Shown piece after piece: positions 53,890-64,000 of a DNA stretch of 64,000 nucleotides. The translations under genes and the position numbers were made by a program. Numbering within the stretch: the first letter of the stretch is position 1; each line of letters opens with the position of its first letter. The stretch spans positions 2,356,001 to 2,420,000 of the forward strand of contig NZ_CADDWH010000001.1 in the NCBI RefSeq assembly GCF_902809865.1, in the 5' to 3' direction. The notes below the pieces were generated by a model that ran no database searches, was not told the origin of the DNA, and was given only the letters and a program-made list of their open reading frames with translations. The stretch comes from Halobacillus sp. Marseille-Q1614 (lineage in GTDB: Bacteria; Bacillota; Bacilli; Bacillales; Halobacillaceae).

Positions 53890-55479
53890 ATGGACAAAGA
53901 CAAAAAAGAGAAAAGATTGAAATTCATGAACAGTACATTCTGGATTTCTTTTATCGTTGTCTCTTTATTTGCGTTATGGGGTGCATTAGCTCCAAAGCAA
54001 TTGGGCGAGCAGGCAACCTTTATTTATGATTTTATTGCAGGCACCTTTGGATGGTTTTATTTAGGATTTGTACTATTTTTAGTTCTCTTCAATTTCTACC
54101 TTGCCTTTAGTAAGTATGGAAGAATCCGGCTTGGCGGTGATGATACAAAGCCAAAATACCCGCTCTTCACTTGGATTGCCATGCTTTTCAGCTGTGGATT
54201 CGGTGTAAGTATCGTATTCTGGGGTGTTGCAGAGCCGATGACACACTTTGGGAGTCCTCCTCCGTTTGACCCTTCCGTAGAAGCAGGAACTACAGAAGCT
54301 GCCAGGACAGCTATGTGGAACGCATTTTTCAACAATGGGATTCACCAATGGGCGTCCTTTACATTCGTAGGTCTGGCCATTTCCTACTTCATCTATCGTC
54401 AGGAAGAACGAAGTTTAATCAGTGATACTATGAATCCGGTAATTGGAAGTACAGGTAAGAAACCGCTTCGCAATACCATCGATATCATAGCGATTATTGC
54501 GACGGTTATGGGAGTAGCAACTACATTAGGATTAAGCGTACTGCAGATAAACAGCGGTCTGGGGAGTGTGTTTAACGCACCAACAGGTTCAACAACTCAG
54601 CTGATCATCGTCATAGTTATGTTCTTATTCTTTTCTGTCTCTGCCCTTTCTGGTTTGGACCGCGGAATAAAATACTTAAGTAATACAAATTTAGCATTAG
54701 CTCTTATTCTTATGGTTGCTGTATTATTTATCGGCCCTACAGGATTTATATTAGAAACCATTACAATGGGAGTTGGCGATTACTTACAGAACTTCTTTCA
54801 GGCAAGCCTGAGAATGGACAGTTACACAGACGGGACATGGGTTCAGGATTGGCCGATTTATTACTGGGCTTGGACGATTGCATGGTCACCGTTTGTTGGA
54901 ATGTTCGTTGCTCGTATTTCCAGAGGACGAACCGTCCGCGAGTTTGTCCTAGGTGTTATGGTCGCTCCACCTTTAATCGGAATTATCTGGATCGGAATTT
55001 TCGGAGGTACGGCTATCCACTTCGATCTCTTCCAGGGAACAGATATTGCAGGTGCTGTAGCTGACGACCCTGCCACCGCTCTATTCAGCATGCTGGATAA
55101 CTTGCCGCTTGGCTCAATTTTAGCAATTCTATCAATCTGTCTGCTCTTCACTTTCTTAGTCACATCTGCCGACTCTGCAACCTTTGTACTCGGTATGATG
55201 TCTACAAATGGAGATAAGAATCCTTCAGCAGTCATAAAAATGATTTGGGGTACACTGATCGCCTCAGTCGCTATCATTTTAATCATTAGTGCTGGGCTTG
55301 AGGGTCTTCAGACAGCTTCCCTAATCGGCGCACTTCCTTTCGCTGTCGTCTTGTTTATCGCCTGTATATCCTTATTGAAAGCGATACGGGAAGATTATAG
55401 GGAAACGAGAGAAGAACAGGAGAGAGAAAGACATAGAAGGATACAGAAGCAGATCGAAAGCTATAATTCTGATAACTAA
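53890..55479 (+). CDS. BCCT family glycine betaine/choline-type transporter
   Basis: A 529-residue transporter with 12 helices. LFSCGFGVSIVFWGVAEPMTHF near 95 and the betaine-box ASFTFVGLAISYFIYR, then YYWAWTIAWSPFVGMFVARISRG near 320, are BCCT signatures. The YYWAWTIAW-SPF aromatic box binds quaternary amines. Such carriers import betaine as osmoprotectant with sodium, fitting a halophile. The C-terminal ~35 residues (EDYRETREEQERERHRRIQK) are charged and may sense osmolality. GGAGAG precedes the ATG. OpuD-type is likely; substrate inferred from family. Confidence 0.9.
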   Translation: MDKDKKEKRLKFMNSTFWISFIVVSLFALWGALAPKQLGEQATFIYDFIAGTFGWFYLGFVLFLVLFNFYLAFSKYGRIRLGGDDTKPKYPLFTWIAMLFSCGFGVSIVFWGVAEPMTHFGSPPPFDPSVEAGTTEAARTAMWNAFFNNGIHQWASFTFVGLAISYFIYRQEERSLISDTMNPVIGSTGKKPLRNTIDIIAIIATVMGVATTLGLSVLQINSGLGSVFNAPTGSTTQLIIVIVMFLFFSVSALSGLDRGIKYLSNTNLALALILMVAVLFIGPTGFILETITMGVGDYLQNFFQASLRMDSYTDGTWVQDWPIYYWAWTIAWSPFVGMFVARISRGRTVREFVLGVMVAPPLIGIIWIGIFGGTAIHFDLFQGTDIAGAVADDPATALFSMLDNLPLGSILAILSICLLFTFLVTSADSATFVLGMMSTNGDKNPSAVIKMIWGTLIASVAIILIISAGLEGLQTASLIGALPFAVVLFIACISLLKAIREDYRETREEQERERHRRIQKQIESYNSDN

Positions 55480-55484
55480 CAAAA

Positions 55485-55523
55485 AAGAAGCGGCTTCTTC
55501 CAATTGGGAGAGGGCGCTTCTTT
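55485..55523 (+). terminator. Terminator after the BCCT gene
   Basis: AAAGAAGCG...CGCTTCTTT stem with an imperfect inner part. The rest of 55524-55773 holds no gene by eye. Confidence 0.55.
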
Positions 55524-55773
55524 GCGGCTAAATCTTATTTACTTTTTTCAATTAAAGCTGCTGCCTCAACATGTCAAAAATAAATGTGGTAACACATAGG
55601 TGCTGGCGAGAAAACTCTATAGCGCGAATGGCCTTTATATTCAGCAAGTTTGTTAAGTTAATAGAATCTTTAATGCTCCAGACCATCAGCTTCATACCTC
55701 TGTAAGCCCGGTCATATTTTTTCTAATAATTTTTAGAAAATTGGTGCATCTTTCTTTCAAATTATTCAGTAAT

Positions 55774-55788
55774 TTATTATAATTATAA
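55774..55788 (+). promoter_or_regulatory. PerR box upstream of katG
   Basis: TTATTATAATTATAA matches the PerR consensus TTATAATNATTATAA at 14 of 15. A weaker copy (11/15) is at 55800-55814. Peroxide-responsive repression of katG by PerR is the expected arrangement in Bacillaceae. Confidence 0.65.
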
Positions 55789-55838
55789 CTTAAGAGCTAT
55801 TGTAATTATTTTATTCCCACATACAGAAAGGAGCATGA

Positions 55839-58079
<2,241 letters not shown>

Positions 58080-58080
58080 T

Positions 58081-58152
58081 TAAAAGCACCTTACCTGGAT
58101 GCTTGAAGCGGGTTGTCTGCTTCTAAGGCATGAGGTAAGGTGCTTTTTTCAA
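58081..58152 (+). terminator. Long terminator hairpin after katG
   Basis: AAAAGCACCTTACCT pairs with AGGTAAGGTGCTTTTTT around an internal GAAGC...GCTTC hairpin. Confidence 0.75.
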
Positions 58153-58186
58153 TTTTTGATGGAAGCCTTCAAAAACGTTGCGTAAT

Positions 58187-59569
58187 CTACGACTTTCTTT
58201 CTAACCACGCCACACACTCCACGTGGCTCGTCTGCGGGAACATGTCTACCGGCTGAACCTCTTTCGTCGCATATCCTCTATCTTCCAGAATTTTTAAGTC
58301 ACGCGCTAATGTTGATGGGTTGCAGGACACATACACAATTCGTTCCGGCTCCATATCGGCCATTGCATGCAGCAAGTCTTCCTCACAGCCTTTACGAGGT
58401 GGGTCTACTACAATAACATCAGGCTTCAGGCCTTGGTTGCGCCACCACGGCATGAGTTTTTCGGCTTCTCCTACGAAAAACTCAGCATTGTCCATTTTAT
58501 TCAGACGTGCATTCTTCTTCGCATCTGTCACAGCTTCCGGCACAATTTCCACACCATATACTTTTTTCGCTTTTTGTGAGAGGAAAAGGGAGATCGTACC
58601 GATCCCGCAGTATGCATCAATAACCGTTTCACCGCCTCGTAAATCGGCATATTTTAGTGCCTGGTCGTAAAGCTTCTTCGTTTGAGAAGGGTTCACTTGA
58701 TAAAATGATTTTGGCGAGATCATAAATTTAATGTCGCCAATTGTATCATAAATATATTCATCACCATAGATAACGTGAGTTTCTTTCCCAAGAATAACGT
58801 TCGTTTTTGCACTGTTCACATTATGAACGATGGATTTCACATTTGGGTAGGCCTCACGGATTTTATCAATAAGGGCTTCTTTATGCGGCAGCTTCTTTGT
58901 TTTCGTTACAAGGACGATCATAATATCTTTCGTCGCCTGGCCTGTTCTTACCATGATATGGCGGAGCACCCCGCGATGATTTTCTTCATCATAAGCAGTA
59001 ATGCCGAGGTCTGTGGCAATGCGGCGTACCGCTTCCACCATCCGGTCATTCATTTCATCCTGAATCAGGCAAGTATCCATATCTATAATATTATGGCTTC
59101 GCTTTTGGTAAAAGCCTGTCATTAGCTGGCCGTCTTCTTTTTCTCCAACAGGAATCTGAACTTTGTTTCGGTAACGCCATGGATCAGTCATTCCAATCGC
59201 TTCATGAACAGGCACGTCTTCTAAATGTGCAATTTTTTTCAATGCGTTTTTGACTTGATCCTGTTTCATCTCAAGCTGCATCTCGTAGCTCATGTGCTGC
59301 AGCTGACATCCGCCGCACTGATAATAAACATCACAGGGCGGCTCTACCCGTTCGCCGCTCGCTTCTATTACATCCATTAGTTTTCCAAACCCAAAATTTT
59401 TCTTCACTTTTACGACCTTTACTTCAGCCCGCTCACCGGGAAGGCCATAAGGAACGAAAAGCGGATAGCCATCTACTTTCCCTACTCCATTGCCTTCATG
59501 TGTCAGATCTTCAAATTTCAGTTCTATCGTTTGGTTTTTTTGTACAGGCGGTTTGGTTTTCGCCATCAT
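58187..59569 (-). CDS. rlmCD: 23S rRNA (uracil-5-)-methyltransferase RlmCD
   Basis: A 460-residue TrmA/RumA-family enzyme. TRAM domain residues ~8-70 ([14 protein letters not shown]). [4Fe-4S] Cys at [14 protein letters not shown] near 80 plus TCLIQDE near 165. SAM motif [14 protein letters not shown] near 315, [12 protein letters not shown] near 390, and the nucleophile in [11 protein letters not shown] near 416. In B. subtilis it methylates two uridines of 23S rRNA and lies after gatCAB-dgkB, the order seen here. Start at 59569 or 59566. Confidence 0.95.
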   Translation of the reverse strand: MMAKTKPPVQKNQTIELKFEDLTHEGNGVGKVDGYPLFVPYGLPGERAEVKVVKVKKNFGFGKLMDVIEASGERVEPPCDVYYQCGGCQLQHMSYEMQLEMKQDQVKNALKKIAHLEDVPVHEAIGMTDPWRYRNKVQIPVGEKEDGQLMTGFYQKRSHNIIDMDTCLIQDEMNDRMVEAVRRIATDLGITAYDEENHRGVLRHIMVRTGQATKDIMIVLVTKTKKLPHKEALIDKIREAYPNVKSIVHNVNSAKTNVILGKETHVIYGDEYIYDTIGDIKFMISPKSFYQVNPSQTKKLYDQALKYADLRGGETVIDAYCGIGTISLFLSQKAKKVYGVEIVPEAVTDAKKNARLNKMDNAEFFVGEAEKLMPWWRNQGLKPDVIVVDPPRKGCEEDLLHAMADMEPERIVYVSCNPSTLARDLKILEDRGYATKEVQPVDMFPQTSHVECVAWLERKS

Positions 59570-59617
59570 TCATCCGTCCTTTTCATTTCTTTGCTGTACA
59601 AAGCTTATCGTATTTAC

Positions 59618-59654
59618 GAGAAAAACGCTACCGTTTGAGAAACGGCAGCGTTCA
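59618..59654 (-). terminator. Hairpin after dagK
   Basis: AACGCT-G-CCGTTT and AAACGG-T-AGCGTT pair, followed on the minus strand by TTTTTC. Confidence 0.65.
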
Positions 59655-59657
59655 CGG

Positions 59658-60575
59658 TTATTCTTTATCTTTTGGCACTTTTGAAAATTTATCCTCCGGC
59701 ACAAAAAAATCAATATGCCGGTAGAGATTAACAAACTCTCCTGGAAGATGGCCTCCAAATTCACCATCGAGGTTAAGCTGCATCTTTTCTTCCGTGTGTA
59801 CTTTCACACGGCTGGCCGTTGTATGAATGAACTTCGGATGACTTAAATGGTTGCCTTGGATGGCTAATGTGGCGAGTCTGACAAATTCGGCAATATTCAT
59901 TTTCTCGATAATCATTAAATCAAAGACTCCATCATCCATCTTCGCCTCTGGGGCAAGCTTTTCAAGACCGCCAACAGAGTTAGTGTTAGAGACAAGAAAC
60001 AGCATAACCTCACCCTGGTATATACGTCCGTCAAATTCCATTTCTACGTATGTCGGGCGTAAGGACGGCAGCATTTCAATACCTTTTAAATAATACGCCA
60101 GCTGACCTAGTACTGTTTTCAGCTTACTTGGCACTTCGTATGATACTTCGGTAATTTTTCCGCCTCCGGAGATGTTCATGAAGTATTGGTCGTTGACCCG
60201 GCCAATATCTAAAGGTGTTGTATAGTTCGCTAAAATAATATCGACTGCTTGATGAATGTTTCGCGGAACGTACAAAGCTCTCGCAAAATCATTAGTAGTA
60301 CCAACCGGAAGAATTCCAAGTTTAGGGCGGAACTCCTGTTCAGCAATCCCATTGATTACTTCATTAATTGTTCCGTCTCCTCCTGCGGCTACAACCACAT
60401 CAAACTTCCTTTCCACAGCGAGTTTTGCTGCTTTAATTGCATCTCCAGCACAGGTTGTCGCATGGGTCGATGTTTCATAACCGGCTTGCTCAAATCGCTG
60501 CAGAATATCTGGGAGGACTTTTCTTATAATCTCTCTTCCAGAGGTCGGATTATATATAATTCGGGCACGCTGCAT
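59658..60575 (-). CDS. dagK: Diacylglycerol kinase (DagK/DgkB type)
   Basis: A 305-residue soluble kinase of the DAGK catalytic family. RIIYNPTSGRE near 5, VVVAAGGDGTINEVINGI near 60 (GGDGT nucleotide loop), LPVGTTNDFARAL near 95, and FMNISGGGKITEV near 130 are diagnostic. It phosphorylates diacylglycerol released by lipoteichoic acid synthesis. Upstream of it lies gatB and downstream rlmCD, as in B. subtilis; a 200-bp gap with a long hairpin separates it from gatB. Confidence 0.95.
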   Translation of the reverse strand: MQRARIIYNPTSGREIIRKVLPDILQRFEQAGYETSTHATTCAGDAIKAAKLAVERKFDVVVAAGGDGTINEVINGIAEQEFRPKLGILPVGTTNDFARALYVPRNIHQAVDIILANYTTPLDIGRVNDQYFMNISGGGKITEVSYEVPSKLKTVLGQLAYYLKGIEMLPSLRPTYVEMEFDGRIYQGEVMLFLVSNTNSVGGLEKLAPEAKMDDGVFDLMIIEKMNIAEFVRLATLAIQGNHLSHPKFIHTTASRVKVHTEEKMQLNLDGEFGGHLPGEFVNLYRHIDFFVPEDKFSKVPKDKE

Positions 60576-60698
60576 ACTATGACCTCCTCATTCATCATGC
60601 TCCAAATAACATCATAGCTCTTTTTCTGTTATTTGCAAACAATTATGTTAGTAAGCAAGAATGTCTTCTTAACTGGAACTTTTTCTTATTGGCAGCAG

Positions 60699-60745
60699 TC
60701 CATATAAAGAGCACGCACACTCCAAGTGCGTGCTCTTTATATGGA
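60699..60745. repeat. 20-bp perfect inverted repeat between gatB and dagK
   Basis: TCCATATAAAGAGCACGCAC (60699-60718) and its exact complement (60726-60745) are separated by 7 nt. There is no T-run on either side, so it is not a standard terminator, although it follows gatB and may end its transcript. Confidence 0.6.
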
Positions 60746-60777
60746 CGGAGAGGGTCAGTCCCTCATCCGTTCCATAT

Positions 60778-62208
60778 TTATCTTTGTTCCATTTCTTCTA
60801 GAATAATCTTATTAACCATTGGCGGGTTCGCTTGTCCTTTAGTCTCTTTCATAACTTGACCAACAAGGAAGCCAAGGGCTTTGTCTTTTCCGTTCTTGTA
60901 ATCTTCAATCGACTGCTGATTATTATCTAAGATTCCGGTAATAATCTCACGAAGCTGTCCTTCATCGGAGATTTGAACAAGACCTTTATCTTTAACGATT
61001 TTCTCAGGATCGCCGCCTTTTTCAACAAGGTCACTAAAGACTTTTTTAGCAATCTTAGAGGAGATTGTGCCATCCTCTATAAGCTTTGTCAGTTTAGCCA
61101 GCCCTTCAGGTGTAAGCGCAAGGTCGCTAAATTCCTTATAATGCTTATTCATATAAGCAGAAACTTCACCCATCAGCCAGTTGGAGGCCTGCTTTACGTC
61201 GCCTCCAGCAGCAATCGTTTCCTCGAAAAAGTCGGACATTTCCTTATTATTCGTTAATACCATCGCATCATACGCTGGGAGTTCCAGTTCTTCGATATAA
61301 CGCTTCTTACGTGCATCAGGAAGTTCAGGGATTTGGCTGTAAATACGGTCCTTCCACGCTTCATCGATATGAAGCGGAACTAGATCAGGCTCTGGGAAGT
61401 AGCGATAGTCATCTGATCCTTCTTTAACACGCATTAAGATCGTTTCTTTTGTCTGTTCATCGTAACGTCGAGTCTCTTGAGGAATTTCCCCACCAGATAA
61501 AAGAACTTTCTCCTGGCGTTTCTCTTCGAATTCCAAACCTTTTTGAACGAAAGAGAAAGAGTTTAAGTTCTTAAGCTCCGTTTTTGTCCCGAATTCCTCT
61601 TGTCCAATTGGACGAAGTGAAAGGTTGGCATCACATCTTAATGAACCTTCTTCCATTTTACAGTCAGACACACCAGTATATTGAATAATATTTTTAAGTG
61701 CCTCTAAATAAGCATATGCTTCTTTAGGTGAACGAATGTCCGGCTCCGAAACAATTTCTACAAGCGGTGTACCCTGGCGGTTATAGTCAACAAGTGAATA
61801 ACCATCATCACTGTGTGTCAGTTTACCAGCATCCTCTTCCATATGAAGACGGGTAATACCGATTCGCTTTTTCACACCGTCGACTTCAATATCGATGTAG
61901 CCGTTCTCGCCAATTGGCTTATCGAACTGAGAAATTTGGTAAGCCTTCGGGTTATCCGGGTAGAAATAGTTCTTACGATCAAACTTAGTGTCTGTAGCAA
62001 TCTCACAATTTAGAGCCATTGCTGCTTTCATCGCAAAGTTTACCGCTTCTTCATTCAGTACGGGAAGAACCCCGGGGTAACCAAGGTCAATCGGATTTAC
62101 GTTTGTATTTGGTTCATCTCCGAACATGTTCGGAGAAGGACTAAAGATTTTTGAATTTGTTTTTAATTCTACGTGTACTTCAAGCCCAATAATTGTTTCA
62201 AAATTCAT
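60778..62208 (-). CDS. gatB: Aspartyl/glutamyl-tRNA amidotransferase subunit B
   Basis: A 476-residue Gat[19 protein letters not shown] near 9, [31 protein letters not shown] near 80, [15 protein letters not shown] near 185, and a C-terminal YqeY-like helical domain (~330-476) are typical. It binds mischarged Glu-tRNAGln and phosphorylates it for transamidation, with ammonia supplied by GatA. ATG overlaps the gatA stop by one base, so translation is coupled. Confidence 0.97.
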   Translation of the reverse strand: MNFETIIGLEVHVELKTNSKIFSPSPNMFGDEPNTNVNPIDLGYPGVLPVLNEEAVNFAMKAAMALNCEIATDTKFDRKNYFYPDNPKAYQISQFDKPIGENGYIDIEVDGVKKRIGITRLHMEEDAGKLTHSDDGYSLVDYNRQGTPLVEIVSEPDIRSPKEAYAYLEALKNIIQYTGVSDCKMEEGSLRCDANLSLRPIGQEEFGTKTELKNLNSFSFVQKGLEFEEKRQEKVLLSGGEIPQETRRYDEQTKETILMRVKEGSDDYRYFPEPDLVPLHIDEAWKDRIYSQIPELPDARKKRYIEELELPAYDAMVLTNNKEMSDFFEETIAAGGDVKQASNWLMGEVSAYMNKHYKEFSDLALTPEGLAKLTKLIEDGTISSKIAKKVFSDLVEKGGDPEKIVKDKGLVQISDEGQLREIITGILDNNQQSIEDYKNGKDKALGFLVGQVMKETKGQANPPMVNKIILEEMEQR

Positions 62209-63677
62209 TAGCGCGCACCTCCAAGGGACGGGCGTTGTTTATGGAAGTCAGTTGCCTGTTCAAAAGCGTGAGCAGTACGATAAACGCTCTTCTCGTCAAA
62301 GTGGCGGCCAATAATCTGCAGGCCGATTGGCAAGCCATCTGATGAGAAGCCGCAAGGCACTGAAATTCCCGGTACTCCAGCTAAGTTTACTGGGATTGTT
62401 AAAATATCATTTGCATACATCGTTAGCGGATCATCAATTTTCTCGCCGACTTTAAAGGCAGGTGTCGGAGTTGTAGGTCCAATGATTACATCGTAATCTT
62501 CAAATACCTTCTCAAAGTCCTGCTTGATCAGAGTACGTACTTGCTGGGCTTTTTTGTAATAAGCATCATAATATCCTGAGCTTAAGGCAAATGTTCCAAG
62601 CATAATCCGACGCTTAACTTCATCGCCAAATCCTTCGGCTCTGGAGTTTTTAAACATATCAAGCATCGTTTCAGCATCATCCGTACGCTTCCCGTATCGA
62701 ACACCGTCAAAGCGTGCTAAGTTTGCTGAAGCTTCTGAAGAAGAAAGCAGATAATACGTCGCTACTGCATATTTAGAGTGCGGCAGAGAAACTTCTTCCC
62801 ACGCAGCTCCAAGCTCTTCATATTTTTTCAAAGCCGTTTGTACAGCCTCTTTAACTTCTGGAGTTACTCCTTCCCCAAGATATTCTTTAGGGACGGCAAT
62901 TTTCAATCCTTTCACATCACCCGTAAGAGCATCTGTATAACTTGGCACTTCTATATCAGCTGATGTTGAGTCCATGCGGTCATATCCTGCGATTGTCTCA
63001 AGAAGATACGCATTATCCTCAACAGAACGCGTAATCGGACCAATTTGGTCAAGAGAAGAAGCAAAAGCAATCAGGCCAAAACGTGAAACACGGCCATACG
63101 TAGGTTTTAGTCCGACAACTCCACAGAAAGCTGCAGGCTGGCGGATAGAGCCTCCTGTATCTGATCCTAAGGAGAATGGTACTTCTCCCGCCGCAACAGC
63201 TGCAGCTGATCCACCACTGGAGCCGCCTGGCACGTAATCCGTATTCCATGGGTTACGGGTTGGAGAATAACTGGAGTTTTCATTAGAAGACCCCATCGCA
63301 AACTCGTCCATATTCAGTTTACCAATTGTGATCGACTTCGCTTCATTAAGCTTTTGAACGACGGTTGCATCATAAAGCGGATCTTCGAAGTTATCTAAAA
63401 ATTGACTGGCAGCCGTAGTGCGAAGGCCTTTCGTTACAATATTATCTTTAACGCCGATGGGTAGTCCAAATAGTTTGGCAGCCTCTTCTCCGCGTTTCTC
63501 ATCTAATTCAGCCGCCTGTTTTAAAGCCGCCTCTTTATTTAATGTAAGGAAAGCCTTAACTTGATCGTCGACTTCCTCAATTCTGCTGTAAGATTCATTT
63601 ACAAGATCGGTGACAGTAATTTCTTTGCTATGTAGCTTTTCTGTCAGCTCTCGTAAAGAGTGTTCAAATAAAGACAT
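62208..63677 (-). CDS. gatA: Aspartyl/glutamyl-tRNA amidotransferase subunit A
   Basis: A 489-residue amidase-signature protein. Catalytic Lys in [10 protein letters not shown] near 78, cis-Ser in [14 protein letters not shown] near 152, nucleophile Ser in [16 protein letters not shown] near 177. It hydrolyses glutamine to provide ammonia to GatB. Preceded by AAGGAGGGACCTGC; it is 13 bp downstream of gatC. Confidence 0.97.
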   Translation of the reverse strand: MSLFEHSLRELTEKLHSKEITVTDLVNESYSRIEEVDDQVKAFLTLNKEAALKQAAELDEKRGEEAAKLFGLPIGVKDNIVTKGLRTTAASQFLDNFEDPLYDATVVQKLNEAKSITIGKLNMDEFAMGSSNENSSYSPTRNPWNTDYVPGGSSGGSAAAVAAGEVPFSLGSDTGGSIRQPAAFCGVVGLKPTYGRVSRFGLIAFASSLDQIGPITRSVEDNAYLLETIAGYDRMDSTSADIEVPSYTDALTGDVKGLKIAVPKEYLGEGVTPEVKEAVQTALKKYEELGAAWEEVSLPHSKYAVATYYLLSSSEASANLARFDGVRYGKRTDDAETMLDMFKNSRAEGFGDEVKRRIMLGTFALSSGYYDAYYKKAQQVRTLIKQDFEKVFEDYDVIIGPTTPTPAFKVGEKIDDPLTMYANDILTIPVNLAGVPGISVPCGFSSDGLPIGLQIIGRHFDEKSVYRTAHAFEQATDFHKQRPSLGGAR

Positions 63678-63689
63678 GCAGGTCCCTCC

Positions 63690-63980
63690 TTATTCCAAAA
63701 TAGATGGTACTTTGAATTGCCCATCCTGTTGATCTGGTGCATTTTTTAATGCATCTTCTTTTTCAATCCATTTCTTAGGCTCGTCTTTACGCATGACATT
63801 TTGAATATCCAGAACGTGTGTTGTAGGCTTAACGCCTTCTGTATCAAGTTCATTCAATTGCTCAGCATACGTAATAATATCATCAAGCTGTTTCGTAAAC
63901 ATGTCGGCCTCTTCCTCTGTAATCGATAAACGGGCTAAGTGCGCCACATGTTTGACTTCATCTTTACTAATACGAGACAT
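63690..63980 (-). CDS. gatC: Aspartyl/glutamyl-tRNA amidotransferase subunit C
   Basis: A 96-residue GatC that clamps GatA to Gat[21 protein letters not shown] at the N-terminus and [20 protein letters not shown], then MRKDEP, are conserved. The start follows GGAGGTAATGAT at the right edge. It is the first gene visible in gatCAB; promoter is outside the window. Confidence 0.97.
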   Translation of the reverse strand: MSRISKDEVKHVAHLARLSITEEEADMFTKQLDDIITYAEQLNELDTEGVKPTTHVLDIQNVMRKDEPKKWIEKEDALKNAPDQQDGQFKVPSILE

Positions 63981-64000
63981 ATCATTACCTCCATTTCGAT

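Overview
The window reads as chromosomal DNA of a moderately halophilic member of the Bacillaceae, most like Halobacillus or a close relative. This is inferred from low-GC composition, strong AGGAGG-type ribosome binding sites, acidic soluble proteins, a BCCT betaine transporter, and Bacillus-type gene orders: gatCAB-dagK-rlmCD, nasBCDEF and cysH-cysP-sat-cysC. No rRNA, tRNA, CRISPR array or prophage was found.

Layout. 1-8.2 kb: the tail of a fluoride channel gene, a DUF2512 gene with a promoter/operator dyad, a DUF2254 membrane protein, two flavoenzymes, a secreted SLH-like 5'-nucleotidase behind a probable Pho box, and a sigO-yvrJ-rsoA cassette encoding a two-part sigma factor. 8.2-24.6 kb: mostly single genes. 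They include cstA with CodY-like and cre-like sites, a candidate small RNA, a decayed NERD-domain gene, an alpha/beta hydrolase-reductase pair, an MFS pump, a phosphatase, an APH-like kinase, an NAD-binding protein, an acyl-CoA synthetase, a frameshifted acetyltransferase, ridA, a histidine kinase lacking its phosphoacceptor histidine, a calcium-repeat protein and a patatin phospholipase. 24.7-28 kb: a class III aminotransferase and a YjiH-family membrane protein.

28.2-40.8 kb is a sulfur block. A SAM-I riboswitch precedes yitJ-metH (methionine synthesis). A second SAM-I riboswitch on the other strand precedes cysH-cysP-sat-cysC-sumT-sirB-hemD (sulfate uptake and activation, plus sirohaem synthesis). 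sirC lies convergent to that operon. 40.9-45.2 kb: an MFS pump, an SLC13-type anion symporter, and a CtaG/DUF2243 membrane pair. 45.3-53.6 kb is the assimilatory nitrate operon nasB-nasC-nasD-nasE-nasF behind a near-consensus TnrA site. 53.8-58.1 kb: a BCCT transporter and katG, the latter behind a PerR box. 58.2-64 kb: rlmCD, dagK and gatCAB.

The genes interlock through sirohaem: two SUMT genes, sirB, sirC and a hemD serve sulfite and nitrite reductases. Two classes of SAM riboswitch-controlled operons link sulfate reduction to methionine synthesis. A family of at least six MITE-like intergenic repeats is scattered through the window. One copy sits between the second riboswitch and cysH, and another sits between nasC and nasD.

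I found no convincing wholly new multi-gene system. The items most worth a second look are the split sigma factor, the His-less kinase, the repeat family, the candidate small RNA, the hydrolase-reductase pair, and NasB as a NasD paralogue without sirohaem ligands.
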